From Trebonia sp963734665 (lineage in GTDB: Bacteria; Actinomycetota; Actinomycetes; Streptosporangiales; Streptosporangiaceae): DNA of 64,000 nucleotides. Position numbers and translations under genes: made by a program. The stretch is taken from NCBI GenBank assembly GCA_963734665.1, contig CAVTIR010000003.1, positions 186,001-250,000 of the forward strand. The letters are read 5' to 3'. The notes under the pieces are model-generated. The model was not told the origin of the DNA and made no database searches. It saw nothing but the letters and a program-made list of their open reading frames with translations. Shown here one piece after another: positions 9,001 to 17,130 of this stretch; the stretch's first letter is position 1, and each line of letters begins with the position of its first letter.

Positions 9001-9481
9001 TCGCGATGCCGAAGTCGGCCACGATGACGCGGTCGCCCGAGCGCAAGATGTTGGCCGGCTTGAGGTCACGGTGCACGATCCCGGCGGCGTGCGCGTGCTC
9101 CAGCGCCCCGGCGATCTGCCTGCCGATGTCCGCGACGCGCTGCCAGGGCAGCGGCCCGTGCTCGGCGATCTCGGCCTCCAGGGACGGGCCGCTGACGAAT
9201 TCCATCACTATCCACGGCGCGCCCTCGTGTTCCACCACGTCGTGGATGGTGATCACGTTGGGATGGCTCAGCCGTGCCGCCGCCCGCGCCTCGCGCATCG
9301 CGCGGTCAACCATGTCTGCCGACACCGCTGGTGAATGCGGCGGCAGCAAGATCTCCTTGACCGCCACGACCCGGTCAAGGAGTTGATCGTGCCCGCGCCA
9401 CACCCGTCCCAGGCCGCCCTCCCCGACGACCTCGGTCAGCAGGTACCGGCCGCCCAGCAGAAGTGCCTCCCCACTCGGCAT
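6038..9481 (-). CDS. Ser/Thr protein kinase - NACHT ATPase - multi-pass membrane protein
   Basis: Single chain of about 1147 aa. Residues 10-265 are a Hanks-type kinase: GEGGLGRVWRG loop, VAVKEI lysine, HRDLKPANI catalytic loop near 134, DFGIAK near 154, GTPLYMAPEQ. An acidic low-complexity linker follows (ETDDNAETDDGAETED). About 370-720 is a NACHT-type STAND ATPase: P-loop LGDPGYGKS near 445, Walker B ILDGLDEMP near 530, VVTCRTTEY sensor. About 750-1060 contains many Gly/Ala-rich hydrophobic helices, then a C-terminal YEFRHVILRDRLASRL motif typical of actinobacterial NACHT proteins. Start chosen at MPSGEALLLGGRYLL; the frame is open to 9580. It stands alone. Known kin act in signalling or anti-phage sensing; a defence role here is inference. 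Confidence 0.85.
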   Translation of the reverse strand: MPSGEALLLGGRYLLTEVVGEGGLGRVWRGHDQLLDRVVAVKEILLPPHSPAVSADMVDRAMREARAAARLSHPNVITIHDVVEHEGAPWIVMEFVSGPSLEAEIAEHGPLPWQRVADIGRQIAGALEHAHAAGIVHRDLKPANILRSGDRVIVADFGIAKILDATTRLTGSGVLIGTPLYMAPEQLEGDAGPAADMWGLGVTLHTALEGSPPFSGETVPALMSAILQRPPAPSRHAGPLRGVLEALLSKDPAQRPDARAAADELASAASQAESAARPGRFVNNRDEDPGLPVGSAAETDDNAETDDGAETEDIADGRGHPADGRTRHAESAWVYPESVHAGTGDAGTGDADRLAAAVAKQWGREYLVRKFNDTVRELTVFWTAGDQGAMTRWEDLKREATHGLGAQKGARRSAWATSPQALSGFEHELPEVLDRVPTGWLVVLGDPGYGKSMLMLRLVLDLVRRRPSGGLVPVFVPMTSWDPETDDLGRWLEKQLTYDYPGLNAKVHGTGGERSRIADLLARQKIMPILDGLDEMPLVARRRAIDRLNEAFVNPLRPLRLVVTCRTTEYEDIVSAPGQPWNPVRGAAAIELQPLDADKVADYLSEHRNDRRWGPVVRELMDSPAASPLREALETPLYASLASAIYNPHRYHADGKVPDPADLCDRSRFPDRESIQHHLLDEFIPTVYSAERERLERRAREEHQAAGSLPAERWLMRIAGYLADERDSTTLEWWDLRGLAPGWLPSAAVGIACGVVVGIAAALGTHVGVGIGVGFGTGMLLAMAIGLGTRYARRRWDRAGYRIRYEDKRRPGPGMAGGMIGAVIGGLAAGVAGKHGIGHEASLFSGLPEALGIAIGAGATTEFIGGFVGTLAGSFVAGYLAAVGLGLPAGVVNGLGVAMASGLAVYYLGRQGPSSKQPKWEGHIGVPGGLVIGLATGFTAWREEGVVFAVVIGLVLAATAALPFGLRHHDEDLDLVPSPGQALARDASAFRRTALSAGLAAGSVGFVGGAMTSIFEVGAKASLSDVVSDGLGIGLSAALVIGLTFGFYHAASPYFRVVSWWLAARGEAPVRLRSFLDDAYQKTVLRQVGAAYEFRHVILRDRLASRLRQEQQRPASRPAGSGERPAAGSAQTLARPRAAAPPPEPTT

Positions 9482-9668
9482 AGGAGAAATGATAACGATG
9501 GACAAGCCGGGCGAAAGGGACCGCCGCTTTAGGATTTTTTCAAGCCGAAAGCGCATTCGAGCTGGCAAGAGTGAGACCAAAAGCGCATTCGGCGTAGTCA
9601 GTGTTCCCGCAGCGAGCTGGGTTGGCCTGGCCTGCGAGAGTTAGGAGCGGCAGGTTCCTGAGCAGGGG

Positions 9669-9683
9669 TTCTGGCTAGCAGAA
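9669..9683. promoter_or_regulatory. Inverted repeat upstream of the gentisate operon
   Basis: TTCTG-GCTAG-CAGAA, a perfect 5-bp arm repeat 42 bp before the ATG of the gentisate dioxygenase gene. Its position suits an operator for a catabolic regulator; no regulator gene sits next to the operon, so the assignment is weak. Confidence 0.3.
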
Positions 9684-9724
9684 TCTTGTCCTGGGCAACC
9701 TCGGACGCGGGTCACGCTTGAAGG

Positions 9725-10885
9725 ATGACGACCTCGCTTGACTTCGAATCGCCTGTCCACCTGAAGGCGGTGACGGCGGAGAACCTGCCGGCCGTGACGC
9801 CGGCGCTTGAGGACCTGTACCGGGGGTTCGAGAAGGAACTCCTCGTTCCGCTGTGGACGGAGATCGGCGACCTGATGCCGCTCCACCCGCGGTCGAAGGC
9901 GCTGCCGCATCTCTGGCGGTGGGACAACCTGCGGGCCCTCGCGGCGCAGGCCGGCGCGCTCGTCCCGGTGGGCCGGGGCGGCGAGCGCCGCGCGATCGCC
10001 CTCGCCAACCCAGGCCTGAACGGCCGCCCGTTCGCGACGCCGACACTGTGGGCCGCGATCCAGTACCTGATGCCGGGGGAGAACGCGCCCGAGCACCGGC
10101 ACACGCAGCACGCGTTCCGCTTCGTGCTTGAGGGCGAGGGCGTCTGGACGGTCGTCGGCGGCGACCCGGTGGCGATGCGCCGCGGCGACTTCCTGCCGCA
10201 GGCGGGCTGGAACTGGCACGCGCACCACAACGCGACCAGGGCACCGATGGCCTGGATCGACGGCCTGGACATCCCGCTGCAGTACATCACCGAGGCGCAA
10301 TTCTTCGAGTTCGGCCGCGATGAGATCAGCGAGGCGGAGCAGGCCACCCCCGAGCGCTCCCGGTCCGAGCGCCTGTGGGGCCACCCCGGCCTGGCGCCGG
10401 TTGCCGCGTCGGCCAGGCCCGGCACGCCGGGGAGCCCGCTGCTCGCCTACCGCTGGGAGCAGACCGACCGGGCTCTCGCCGACCAGCTGGCGATCGAGAA
10501 GGAAGGCTTCGGCGGCACCGTCGAGCCCGGCCACGCCGCCGTCCGCTACACCGACCCCGCAACCGGGCAGGACGTGCTCCCGACGATCCGTGTCGAGTTC
10601 CACCGGGTGGCCCGCGGCGCGGAGACCGCCCCGGTGAGAGAGACTGGGTCGAGCGTCTACACGGTCTTCGACGGCGCAGGCACCGTCACCGTCGGGGACA
10701 AGTCCTGGTCCGTGAGCCGCGGCGACCTGTTCGTCGTCCCGTCCTGGCAGCCGTTCTCCGCCAGGTCGGAGGCGGGTGCCTCCGACTCCGACTCGGGCGC
10801 GCTCGACCTGTTCCGCTTCAGCGACTCCCCGGTCTTCGAGGCGCTCAAGCTCAACCGAACCGTAACGGAAGGCACCACCAAGTGA
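9725..10885 (+). CDS. Gentisate 1,2-dioxygenase
   Basis: Bicupin Fe(II) ring-cleavage dioxygenase that opens gentisate to maleylpyruvate. Seen: N-terminal LYRGFEKELLVPLWTEIGDLMP and HLWRWDNLR, first cupin with PGENAPEHRHTQHAFRFVLEGEGVWT (metal histidines near residue 125) and MRRGDFLPQAGWNWHAHHN, then a second cupin SSVYTVFDGAGTVTVGDKSW with GDLFVVPSWQPF. Length of 386 aa fits the family (about 340-390). GAAGG precedes the ATG at 9725. Its stop overlaps the next gene by GTGA, so the three genes form one translationally coupled operon for 3-hydroxybenzoate/gentisate breakdown. Confidence 0.93.
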   Translation: MTTSLDFESPVHLKAVTAENLPAVTPALEDLYRGFEKELLVPLWTEIGDLMPLHPRSKALPHLWRWDNLRALAAQAGALVPVGRGGERRAIALANPGLNGRPFATPTLWAAIQYLMPGENAPEHRHTQHAFRFVLEGEGVWTVVGGDPVAMRRGDFLPQAGWNWHAHHNATRAPMAWIDGLDIPLQYITEAQFFEFGRDEISEAEQATPERSRSERLWGHPGLAPVAASARPGTPGSPLLAYRWEQTDRALADQLAIEKEGFGGTVEPGHAAVRYTDPATGQDVLPTIRVEFHRVARGAETAPVRETGSSVYTVFDGAGTVTVGDKSWSVSRGDLFVVPSWQPFSARSEAGASDSDSGALDLFRFSDSPVFEALKLNRTVTEGTTK

Positions 10886-11763
10886 AGCTCGCGACCATCC
10901 GCATCCCCCGGGGGGTCGTCCCCCCAGGAGAAAACCACACGACCCGCGCGGTCAAGGCCGACGGCGATGCGCTCATCGACCTCGGCGCCGCCGACCTCGG
11001 CGAGTTCCTGAGCGCACCGGACTGGCGCGAGCGCGCCGCCGCCGCGTCCGCCGCCGGCCCCGGTGCGGTGACGTACCCGGTGTCCGCCGCCGACTTCGCC
11101 CCGCTCGTCCCGAATCCCTCCAAGGTCATCTGCGTCGGGCTGAACTACCGCAACCACATCCAGGAGATGGGCCACGCCCTGCCGGAGTACCCCGCGCTGT
11201 TCGCGAAGTTCACCGACACGCTGATCGGGGCGAACGACGACCTGGTCAAGCCGGCCGAGACCGACAAGTGGGACTGGGAGGCCGAGCTCACGATCGTCAT
11301 CGGCAAGCCGGCCCGCCGCGTCAAGGGCGAGGACGCCGCCGCCGCGATCGCCGGCTTCACGGTGCTGAACGACGTGTCGGCCCGCGACTGGCAGATGCGC
11401 ACCAGCGAGTGGCTGCAGGGCAAGATGTGGGACCGCTCCACCCCGGTCGGCCCGTACCTGGTCACGCCGGACGAGCTGCCCGGCGGCCCGAACCCCAGGC
11501 TGAGGATCCAGTCGATCGTCGACAGCGAGACTATGCAGGACGACACCACCGCCGACCTGTTGTTCGGCCCGGTCGCGCTGGTCGAGTACATCTCGACGAT
11601 CATCCGGCTCAACCCTGGTGACATCATCGCCACCGGCACGCCGGGCGGCGTCGGCGCCGGCCGCAAGCCCCCGCGCTTCCTCGCTGTTGGCGAGACGGTC
11701 ACCGTGCGCATCGAGGGCCTTGGCGAGACGGCCAACAAGGTCGTCAAGGACATCGCGCCGTGA
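10882..11763 (+). CDS. Fumarylacetoacetate hydrolase family protein (probable fumarylpyruvate/maleylpyruvate hydrolase)
   Basis: 293 aa from a GTG that overlaps the upstream stop. C-terminal FAH domain with VICVGLNYRNHIQEMG, PALFAKFTDTLIGANDDL, WDWEAELTIVIGKPAR (metal-binding acidic residues), LNDVSARDWQ, and GDIIATGTPGGVGAGRKPPRFL. In the gentisate pathway this family hydrolyses fumarylpyruvate, or maleylpyruvate directly, to pyruvate and fumarate or maleate. No maleylpyruvate isomerase gene is seen nearby, so either the isomerase is encoded elsewhere or this enzyme acts directly on maleylpyruvate. The following monooxygenase start again overlaps the stop as GTGA. Confidence 0.9.
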   Translation: MKLATIRIPRGVVPPGENHTTRAVKADGDALIDLGAADLGEFLSAPDWRERAAAASAAGPGAVTYPVSAADFAPLVPNPSKVICVGLNYRNHIQEMGHALPEYPALFAKFTDTLIGANDDLVKPAETDKWDWEAELTIVIGKPARRVKGEDAAAAIAGFTVLNDVSARDWQMRTSEWLQGKMWDRSTPVGPYLVTPDELPGGPNPRLRIQSIVDSETMQDDTTADLLFGPVALVEYISTIIRLNPGDIIATGTPGGVGAGRKPPRFLAVGETVTVRIEGLGETANKVVKDIAP

Positions 11764-13112
11764 GCGCGGGGCAGCCCGAGACGCCCGATGTCATCGTCGT
11801 CGGCGGCGGCATCGGCGGGCTGTCCGCCGCGTTCGCTCTTACCCGCAAGGGGCTCAGGGTCCGGGTGCTTGAGCGCTCGGCGGAGTTCGGCGAGGTCGGC
11901 GCGGGCATCCAGATCGCCCCGAACTGCACCCGCATCCTGAACGCCTACGGCCTGTTGGCGGAGGCCAAGGAGCTCGGCGTGCTGCCGGTCAGCATGGTCA
12001 TGAAGGACGCCCTCGACGGCACCGTCCTGACCAGCCTCGACCTCAGGGACATGGAGCAGCGGTACGGCACGCCGTACATGGTCATCCACCGCTCCGACCT
12101 GCACGGCCTGTTCCTGAAGGCCTGCCGGCGCGCCGGCGTCGACCTGCGCACCAGCCAGCACGTGACGGAGTACGAGAACACTGTGTCGGGAAGCACAGGG
12201 CCAGGAAGCACGAGGCCGGGAAACACGGGCCCAGGAAGCACGGGGCCGGGAAACACGGGGCCAGGAATGGGGTCGGGAAGCACGGGCGACGGCGCCCGGG
12301 TCTGGCTCGCCGACGGCACGGTTCAGGAGGCACGGCTCGTCGTCGCCGCCGACGGCCTGCACTCGGCCGCCCGCAGGCAGCTCGTCGGCGACGAGCCGGT
12401 CAGCTCCGCGTACGTCGCCTACCGGGGCGCGGTCCCGATGGACAAGGTCCGCGAGAACAACATCTCAGCGTCTGACGTGGTCGTCTACATCGGCCCCCGC
12501 TGCCACTTCGTGCAGTACCCGCTGCGCGGCGGCGACCTGTTCAACCAGGTCGCCGTCTTCGAGTCGTCCAAGGCCAGGGCGGGCGACGAGGACTGGGGCA
12601 CCCCGGACGAGCTCGACGCCGCGTTCGCGCGCACGACGGAGAACGTGCGCATCGGGCTGCCGCTCATGGGGCGGGACCGCTGGTGGCGCATGTTCGACCG
12701 CGACCCGATCATGACCTGGGTCTACGGCCGCATCGCGCTGCTCGGCGACGCCGCGCACCCGCCGCTGCAGTACATCGCCCAGGGCGCGATCATGGCGATC
12801 GAGGACGGCTACGTCCTCGCCGAGCACCTGGCCGCGAACCCGGACAACTGGGATGGCGCCCTGGCCGCCTACCAGGCCGTCCGCCCCGAGCACTGCCGCC
12901 GCGTGGTGGAGACGTCCCGCGCGTGGGGCATCCTGTGGCACCTGGACGGCGAAAAGCGCGAGCGCCGCAACGAAATCCTCCGTGCCCGCGACCCCCGCGA
13001 TTACAGCTTCGTCGACTGGCTCTACAGCATTACGGCCCTCACCCCAGCCGAGGAACCGGAAATGTTCCAGGTAATCCCGCTGGCCACACCGTCACCGACC
13101 CCGGTCGCCTGA
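11760..13112 (+). CDS. FAD-dependent monooxygenase, probable 3-hydroxybenzoate 6-hydroxylase
   Basis: Group A flavoprotein hydroxylase. Seen: N-terminal VIVVGGGIGGLSAAFAL, RVLERSAEFGEVGAGIQIAPN, internal VVAADGLHSAARRQLVG (DG motif) and ALLGDAAHPPLQYIAQGAIMAIEDGYVLAEHL (GD motif). The PPLQYIAQGA stretch is characteristic of 3-hydroxybenzoate 6-monooxygenases, and linkage to gentisate dioxygenase and an FAH hydrolase supports gentisate as product. Salicylate-type hydroxylation is the main alternative. Odd: residues about 142-180 are a run of GNTGP/GSTGP pentapeptides inserted between conserved blocks. The gene ends the operon; 13113-13262 holds no clear terminator. Confidence 0.88.
   Translation: MSAGQPETPDVIVVGGGIGGLSAAFALTRKGLRVRVLERSAEFGEVGAGIQIAPNCTRILNAYGLLAEAKELGVLPVSMVMKDALDGTVLTSLDLRDMEQRYGTPYMVIHRSDLHGLFLKACRRAGVDLRTSQHVTEYENTVSGSTGPGSTRPGNTGPGSTGPGNTGPGMGSGSTGDGARVWLADGTVQEARLVVAADGLHSAARRQLVGDEPVSSAYVAYRGAVPMDKVRENNISASDVVVYIGPRCHFVQYPLRGGDLFNQVAVFESSKARAGDEDWGTPDELDAAFARTTENVRIGLPLMGRDRWWRMFDRDPIMTWVYGRIALLGDAAHPPLQYIAQGAIMAIEDGYVLAEHLAANPDNWDGALAAYQAVRPEHCRRVVETSRAWGILWHLDGEKRERRNEILRARDPRDYSFVDWLYSITALTPAEEPEMFQVIPLATPSPTPVA
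12184..12294 (+). repeat. 15-bp in-frame minisatellite inside the monooxygenase gene
   Basis: Roughly seven tandem 15-bp units encoding GSTGP or GNTGP, of the form GGAA(G/A)CACGGG(G/C)CC(A/G). The run sits at a surface-loop position of the fold. It resembles the 24-bp repeat in nadC and the single unit in the FGGY kinase. Confidence 0.85.
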
Positions 13113-13286
13113 AAACCAAGAGAAAGAATCAAGTACCAAGGATTCCGAACGGATCTCCACGTTCCGGCCCCTAGCGAGACGTCACGCAGCGGCCTACGCT
13201 GAATACATATTGCGTTTTTCGGCTGGTCAGGAGCGGGCGATGGGCGGTGCGGCTTTTCCGGTGTGCCCAGGACCAGGGAAACTGCC

Positions 13287-15221
13287 GTGATCAAAGACCT
13301 GCGGGCCGGTGACCCTGCGTCCGTCGGGCCGTACCGGCTGCTCGGGCGGCTGGGTGTCGGCGGCATGGGCCAGGTTTACCTGGCGAAGTCGCCAGGCGGG
13401 CGGCTTGTCGCGATCAAGCTGATCCGGCCCGAGTTGGCCGAAGAGCGCGGGTTCCGCGACAGGTTCGCCAGCGAGATCACCGCCGCAAGGAACGTCAGCG
13501 GCATCTACACCGCCGCGGTTGTCGACGCCGACGCCGACGCGGAGTTTCCCTGGATGGCCACCGTCTACGTGCCGGGGCCGTCGCTCACCGACGCGGTCGA
13601 GGACAACGGCCCACTGCCCGTCAAGACCGTGCTCGCCCTGGCGGCGGGTCTCGCCGAGGCTCTGCAGGCAATCCACCGGGTCGGCCTGGTCCACCGGGAC
13701 CTCAAGCCGTCGAACGTGCTGCTCGCGACCGACGGCCCCCGGGTGATCGACTTCGGCATCTCCCTGGCGCTTGAGCGGTCCATGATGACGGCGACTGGCA
13801 TGGTGATGGGCTCGCCCGGGTTCATGTCACCGGAGCAGGCCAGGGGACAGCGGGCGGTCGGCGCGCCCACGGACGTGTTCAGTCTGGGCGCTGTGCTGGC
13901 GTTCGCGGCGACGGGAAGCAGCCCGTTCGGCGATGGCTCGACCCCGGCACTGCTCTACCGGGTGGTGAACGAGGTGCCGGACCTCGCGGCAGTTCCCGAG
14001 CGGCTCAGCCCGCTGATCGTGCACTGCCTGGCCAAGGATCCCGCCGGCCGGCCCACGCCTGCCGAAGTCCTCGCGCTTCTCGGCGACGACGTGGAGGTGC
14101 TAACGGGGGAGTGGCTGCCGCCGGCGATCGCGGAGATGATGAACCGCTACAGCCCGTCGATTCAGACCCCGCTGCCGCCAGCCCTCACCGAGCAAGGGCA
14201 GCCGCAGGCCGAACCGGTGACCCCGGCGCCAGAGTCCCCTGCCTCCGCCTCCTCCGGGCCAGTCGGCTATGAGCCGACCGTCCAGGCGGTCATCCCGCCG
14301 TCGGCCGCCCCGGCACCGGCTTCCGCCACGAGGGTCGCGCACGGCCTCCTTCCTGATACGTCAACGTCCCTTGCTCCCGTGTCGGGCCCGGTTACGGACG
14401 CCGGGCGGGACGTCCCCGGCGGCACGGGCGGGACACCGCCCGTCAGCCGTCCGTCGCCGTTTCGCCGGTGGCGCTGGCCCATCACGGCGGTCGCCGCAGT
14501 GATGATCGTCGGGGCGGTGCTGGGGGTCCTGCTCGCCGCGCACTCGTCGGGTGGCACGCACAAGGGCGTTACCCCGACCGCGTCGCTCCTCGGGAAGCCA
14601 GCGACCCGGACGAGAACCTCCAGCCCCACGAAGACACCTGCTAAGCAGCCGACGTCCCAGTCAGCCGGGTACACCCCGGTCAAGCACGCCTCTCCGACTC
14701 CTGCCCAGGCCTCGTCGGCAACCCGTGCGGCGACGTCAAGCCCCGCCCCCACGGCAACGCCGACGCCGACGCGGACGCCCACGGCAACGCCGACGCCGAG
14801 CCCGACGTCATCCCCGACCGTTACGCCAACGTCGTCATCCCCGACCGTTACGCCGACGTCGTCATCCCCGACCGTCACGCCGACGTCGTCAACCCCGCCC
14901 CCGACCCAGACCTCGACCCACGCTCCGGCGACGACGCAGGCTCCGGTGACGACGCAGGCTCCTTCGTCAATCCCGCCCCCGGCTCAGGCCTCGACCCAGG
15001 CTCAGGCCTCGACCCGGGATCCGGCGACGACCCAGGCTCCGTCGTCAACCCGGGCTCCGGCGTCAACACCGCGCCCGGCTCAGGCCTCGACCCAGGATCC
15101 GACGACCACCCCAGCCGGGACGCCGACGTCCAACCCCATCGCCACCATCGCCCAGCTGACATCAGGATTCCCGACATCCCCGAATCCCGCCGCCACAGTG
15201 TCGGCTAGCGCGGGCGGCTAG
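13287..15221 (+). CDS. Receptor-like Ser/Thr protein kinase with Pro/Thr-rich extracellular tail
   Basis: Hanks-type kinase domain from about residue 10 to 265: LLGRLGVGGMGQVYLAK, VAIKLI lysine, LVHRDLKPSNVLL catalytic loop, VIDFGIS, GSPGFMSPEQARG, then a Pro-rich linker. One membrane segment near residues 400-420 (WPITAVAAVMIVGAVLGVLLA) and an outer tail of about 220 residues made of TPTPT, SPTVTPTS and STQA/TTQAP repeats, likely O-mannosylated and wall-spanning. There is no recognised sensor domain such as PASTA. GTG at 13287 (VIKDLRAG) is preferred; GTG at 13263 is possible. Monocistronic, divergently unlinked to neighbours. Confidence 0.88.
   Translation: MIKDLRAGDPASVGPYRLLGRLGVGGMGQVYLAKSPGGRLVAIKLIRPELAEERGFRDRFASEITAARNVSGIYTAAVVDADADAEFPWMATVYVPGPSLTDAVEDNGPLPVKTVLALAAGLAEALQAIHRVGLVHRDLKPSNVLLATDGPRVIDFGISLALERSMMTATGMVMGSPGFMSPEQARGQRAVGAPTDVFSLGAVLAFAATGSSPFGDGSTPALLYRVVNEVPDLAAVPERLSPLIVHCLAKDPAGRPTPAEVLALLGDDVEVLTGEWLPPAIAEMMNRYSPSIQTPLPPALTEQGQPQAEPVTPAPESPASASSGPVGYEPTVQAVIPPSAAPAPASATRVAHGLLPDTSTSLAPVSGPVTDAGRDVPGGTGGTPPVSRPSPFRRWRWPITAVAAVMIVGAVLGVLLAAHSSGGTHKGVTPTASLLGKPATRTRTSSPTKTPAKQPTSQSAGYTPVKHASPTPAQASSATRAATSSPAPTATPTPTRTPTATPTPSPTSSPTVTPTSSSPTVTPTSSSPTVTPTSSTPPPTQTSTHAPATTQAPVTTQAPSSIPPPAQASTQAQASTRDPATTQAPSSTRAPASTPRPAQASTQDPTTTPAGTPTSNPIATIAQLTSGFPTSPNPAATVSASAGG
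14757..15110 (+). repeat. Tandem low-complexity repeats in the kinase tail
   Basis: Degenerate repeats: ACGCCGACGC-rich six-mers at 14757-14815, then three copies of a 27-bp unit coding SPTVTPTSS (about 14812-14892), then CAGGCTCCGGTGACG-like 15-bp units. They encode the Thr/Pro-rich outer tail and are prone to copy-number change without frameshift. Confidence 0.75.
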
Positions 15222-15235
15222 CGGGCGGCTATTAC

Positions 15236-15328
15236 GGACCGTGCCTGGTCATGTCGAGGACGATCGGGACCATGACGACCAGCATCCGGACGCGCGGCGG
15301 CATCGGCCGGGTGAACGCGGCCGTGTCT
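15236..15328 (-). pseudogene. Duplicated 3' end of the Tubby/LOR-like gene
   Basis: About 93 bp closely matches 19293-19385, the last part of the gene at 19286-19852, on the same strand. The first 70 or so bases are identical, then a few mismatches, then similarity stops. Read on the minus strand it still encodes PPRVRMLVVMVP and the end MTRHGP followed by a stop. The rest of the gene is missing. The two copies are direct repeats that bracket the hydrolase-like gene and the ABC exporter. The remainder of 15329-15561 shows nothing recognisable. Confidence 0.85.
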
Positions 15329-15561
15329 GCAGTAAGTGGATAGGTTCCGGTTTTCGGCCGAGGTGCCTGGCGATCCATGTGTCCTGCACCTGAAGTTCCG
15401 GGCGGCTAAGTGTCCTCGGGGAGAGTACGATCGAAATCGGCGATTCCGGGCGCACCCAGGTCCGCGGGCAGAGCTGCAAGCTCACCGGTAGCGATGGCAT
15501 ATCCGAAGGCTGGTCTTTCCTGCCCGATGTAGCGGACCCCGGGCGTGAAGGAAGGGCTGCC

Positions 15562-17124
15562 ATGCCTGCCAGGCAACGTCCGCTGCCAACCCGCCCGAGC
15601 TTGCGGTACCTGAAGCTTGCGGCGAAACGCCGCCTTGCCGCAGGAGAGTTTCCCTCGCTGCACGACGCGCAGCAGGCCATCGCCGGGGAGTACGGCCAGC
15701 CAAGCTGGGCCGCCCTTAAGCAGTTTATCGGCGGCCAGCCCGAGGTAGAGAGCCGTGCGCTGCCGCATCTGGAATGGGTGATCGCCCGGTTCGCGGGCGC
15801 CGACGAGCCGGCCTGGACAGCCCCCGATGAGACGGAGCTGCGGCAGCATTTCAGCGATAAAGTCTTCAACCTGTTCTCGGCCGGCGAGCTGGTCGCGGAG
15901 ATCGTGAGCAAGGCCCCGGACCTGCGCGGGGATCTCGCCGTTGTGGACCAGGCGCCGCTGGTAGTTCGCGCCAGGATCGCGGATACCGAGCTGGTCGCCG
16001 TGGCTGAGGAGTCCCCGCCGCACCGGCTGACCGGGATACAGCCGATTCCCCTCGGCAGCCGGATCACCGACGCGCGCGTGGCGGCACCGCGGCCCGCCCG
16101 CGTCCTTGGCGACGTGCCAGCCGGCGTGGCCGCGATCGCCGACGACGCTTACGCCGAGCTCGGCCCGGCGGCCCTGGTCATCGCCGGCGGCGATCCCGGT
16201 CACCCGGCGTGGGTGGTCGCGAAGGGCTGGGCGAATCTGGAGCGCTCCGAGCCCCTGGACACCGGTCACCTGCTGCCCACCGCGGGCCTTGCCGCGCTCG
16301 TCACCGTCATCGCCGTGCTGCGCCTGGCCGCCGAGGGCCGCTTCGGTCTCGACAGCCCCGCCAACGACCTCCTACGCACGGTGCGCCTCGCCGACGACAC
16401 CATCACCGTCCGGGAGTTGCTGAGCCACAGCAGTGGAATCGACGCCCTGCCGGCGAACCCGGCCGAGCTATTCGGCGCCAGCGTGCGGGAGGTGGCGGCG
16501 GTCACCGGCCCGGTCGTCGGCTGCGGCGGCCCGCGCGGCGTGGTCCGGCCGACCAACTCCGGGTGCGCGGTGCTCGGGCAGCTGATCGCCGACGTCACCG
16601 GATCGCCGTACGCCGCCGCGGTGACGTCGCTGGTGCTGCGGCCGCTCGGGATGAGCCGGTCGGCGTTTCCGGCCTCGGCAGCCGACATCGGCCCCGGCGC
16701 GGTGACCGGCTACACCGTGACCGCTGCTGGCGCCTTCGAGCCGGTTCCGGCCACGGTCTGCACCCTGCAGGCCGCCGGCGGGCTGTGGGCGACGGCGGCG
16801 GACCTTGTCCGGCTCGGCACCGGCTGGTCCTCCCTGCTGCCAGCCGCGCTCGCACGCGAGGCGCTGGCACCCCAGGCCGCGTCGGAGAGCGGCGAAGGGC
16901 ACGCGGGCCTCGGCTGGCTCATCCGCCCGCGCGGCGACACCGCCGTCCTGGGCGGGATGGGCCCCGACGGGATCGCGGCGCTGACCATCCGGCTCCGGGA
17001 CAACCGGACGCATCTCATCATGGCGAGCCGTCTCGTGCTGCTCGAGTCCGTCGATGACCGGCTGCTGCGGTCGTGGACGAATCCATCCCCCCATGCTGAC
17101 TCCGCTCAGTCCGGAACGAGGTGA
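15562..17124 (+). CDS. Beta-lactamase-fold serine hydrolase homologue lacking the SxxK motif
   Basis: Residues 1-60 (RYLKLAAKRRLAAGEFPSLHDAQ, YGQPSWAALKQFI) match a leader found on several actinobacterial proteins. Residues about 180-500 follow the class C beta-lactamase/esterase family: VRELLSHSSGID, AVLGQLIADVTGSPYA, LRPLGMSRSAF, AAGGLWATAADLVRLG. Where the family has the catalytic SxxK (normally S-V-T-K before TAAAIL), this protein has TAGLAALVTVIAV, with neither Ser nor Lys at the expected spacing, and the YxN motif reads PTNSG. It is therefore probably catalytically dead, perhaps a binding or regulatory protein. It lies 6 bp upstream of the ABC ATPase gene and is likely co-transcribed. 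Confidence 0.75.
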   Translation: MPARQRPLPTRPSLRYLKLAAKRRLAAGEFPSLHDAQQAIAGEYGQPSWAALKQFIGGQPEVESRALPHLEWVIARFAGADEPAWTAPDETELRQHFSDKVFNLFSAGELVAEIVSKAPDLRGDLAVVDQAPLVVRARIADTELVAVAEESPPHRLTGIQPIPLGSRITDARVAAPRPARVLGDVPAGVAAIADDAYAELGPAALVIAGGDPGHPAWVVAKGWANLERSEPLDTGHLLPTAGLAALVTVIAVLRLAAEGRFGLDSPANDLLRTVRLADDTITVRELLSHSSGIDALPANPAELFGASVREVAAVTGPVVGCGGPRGVVRPTNSGCAVLGQLIADVTGSPYAAAVTSLVLRPLGMSRSAFPASAADIGPGAVTGYTVTAAGAFEPVPATVCTLQAAGGLWATAADLVRLGTGWSSLLPAALAREALAPQAASESGEGHAGLGWLIRPRGDTAVLGGMGPDGIAALTIRLRDNRTHLIMASRLVLLESVDDRLLRSWTNPSPHADSAQSGTR

Positions 17125-17130
17125 CGGTCC

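Noticed and set aside
14757..15110. CRISPR-like tandem repeats
   Set aside because: Repeats are contiguous, degenerate and in frame within the kinase gene (Thr/Pro tail), without spacers.
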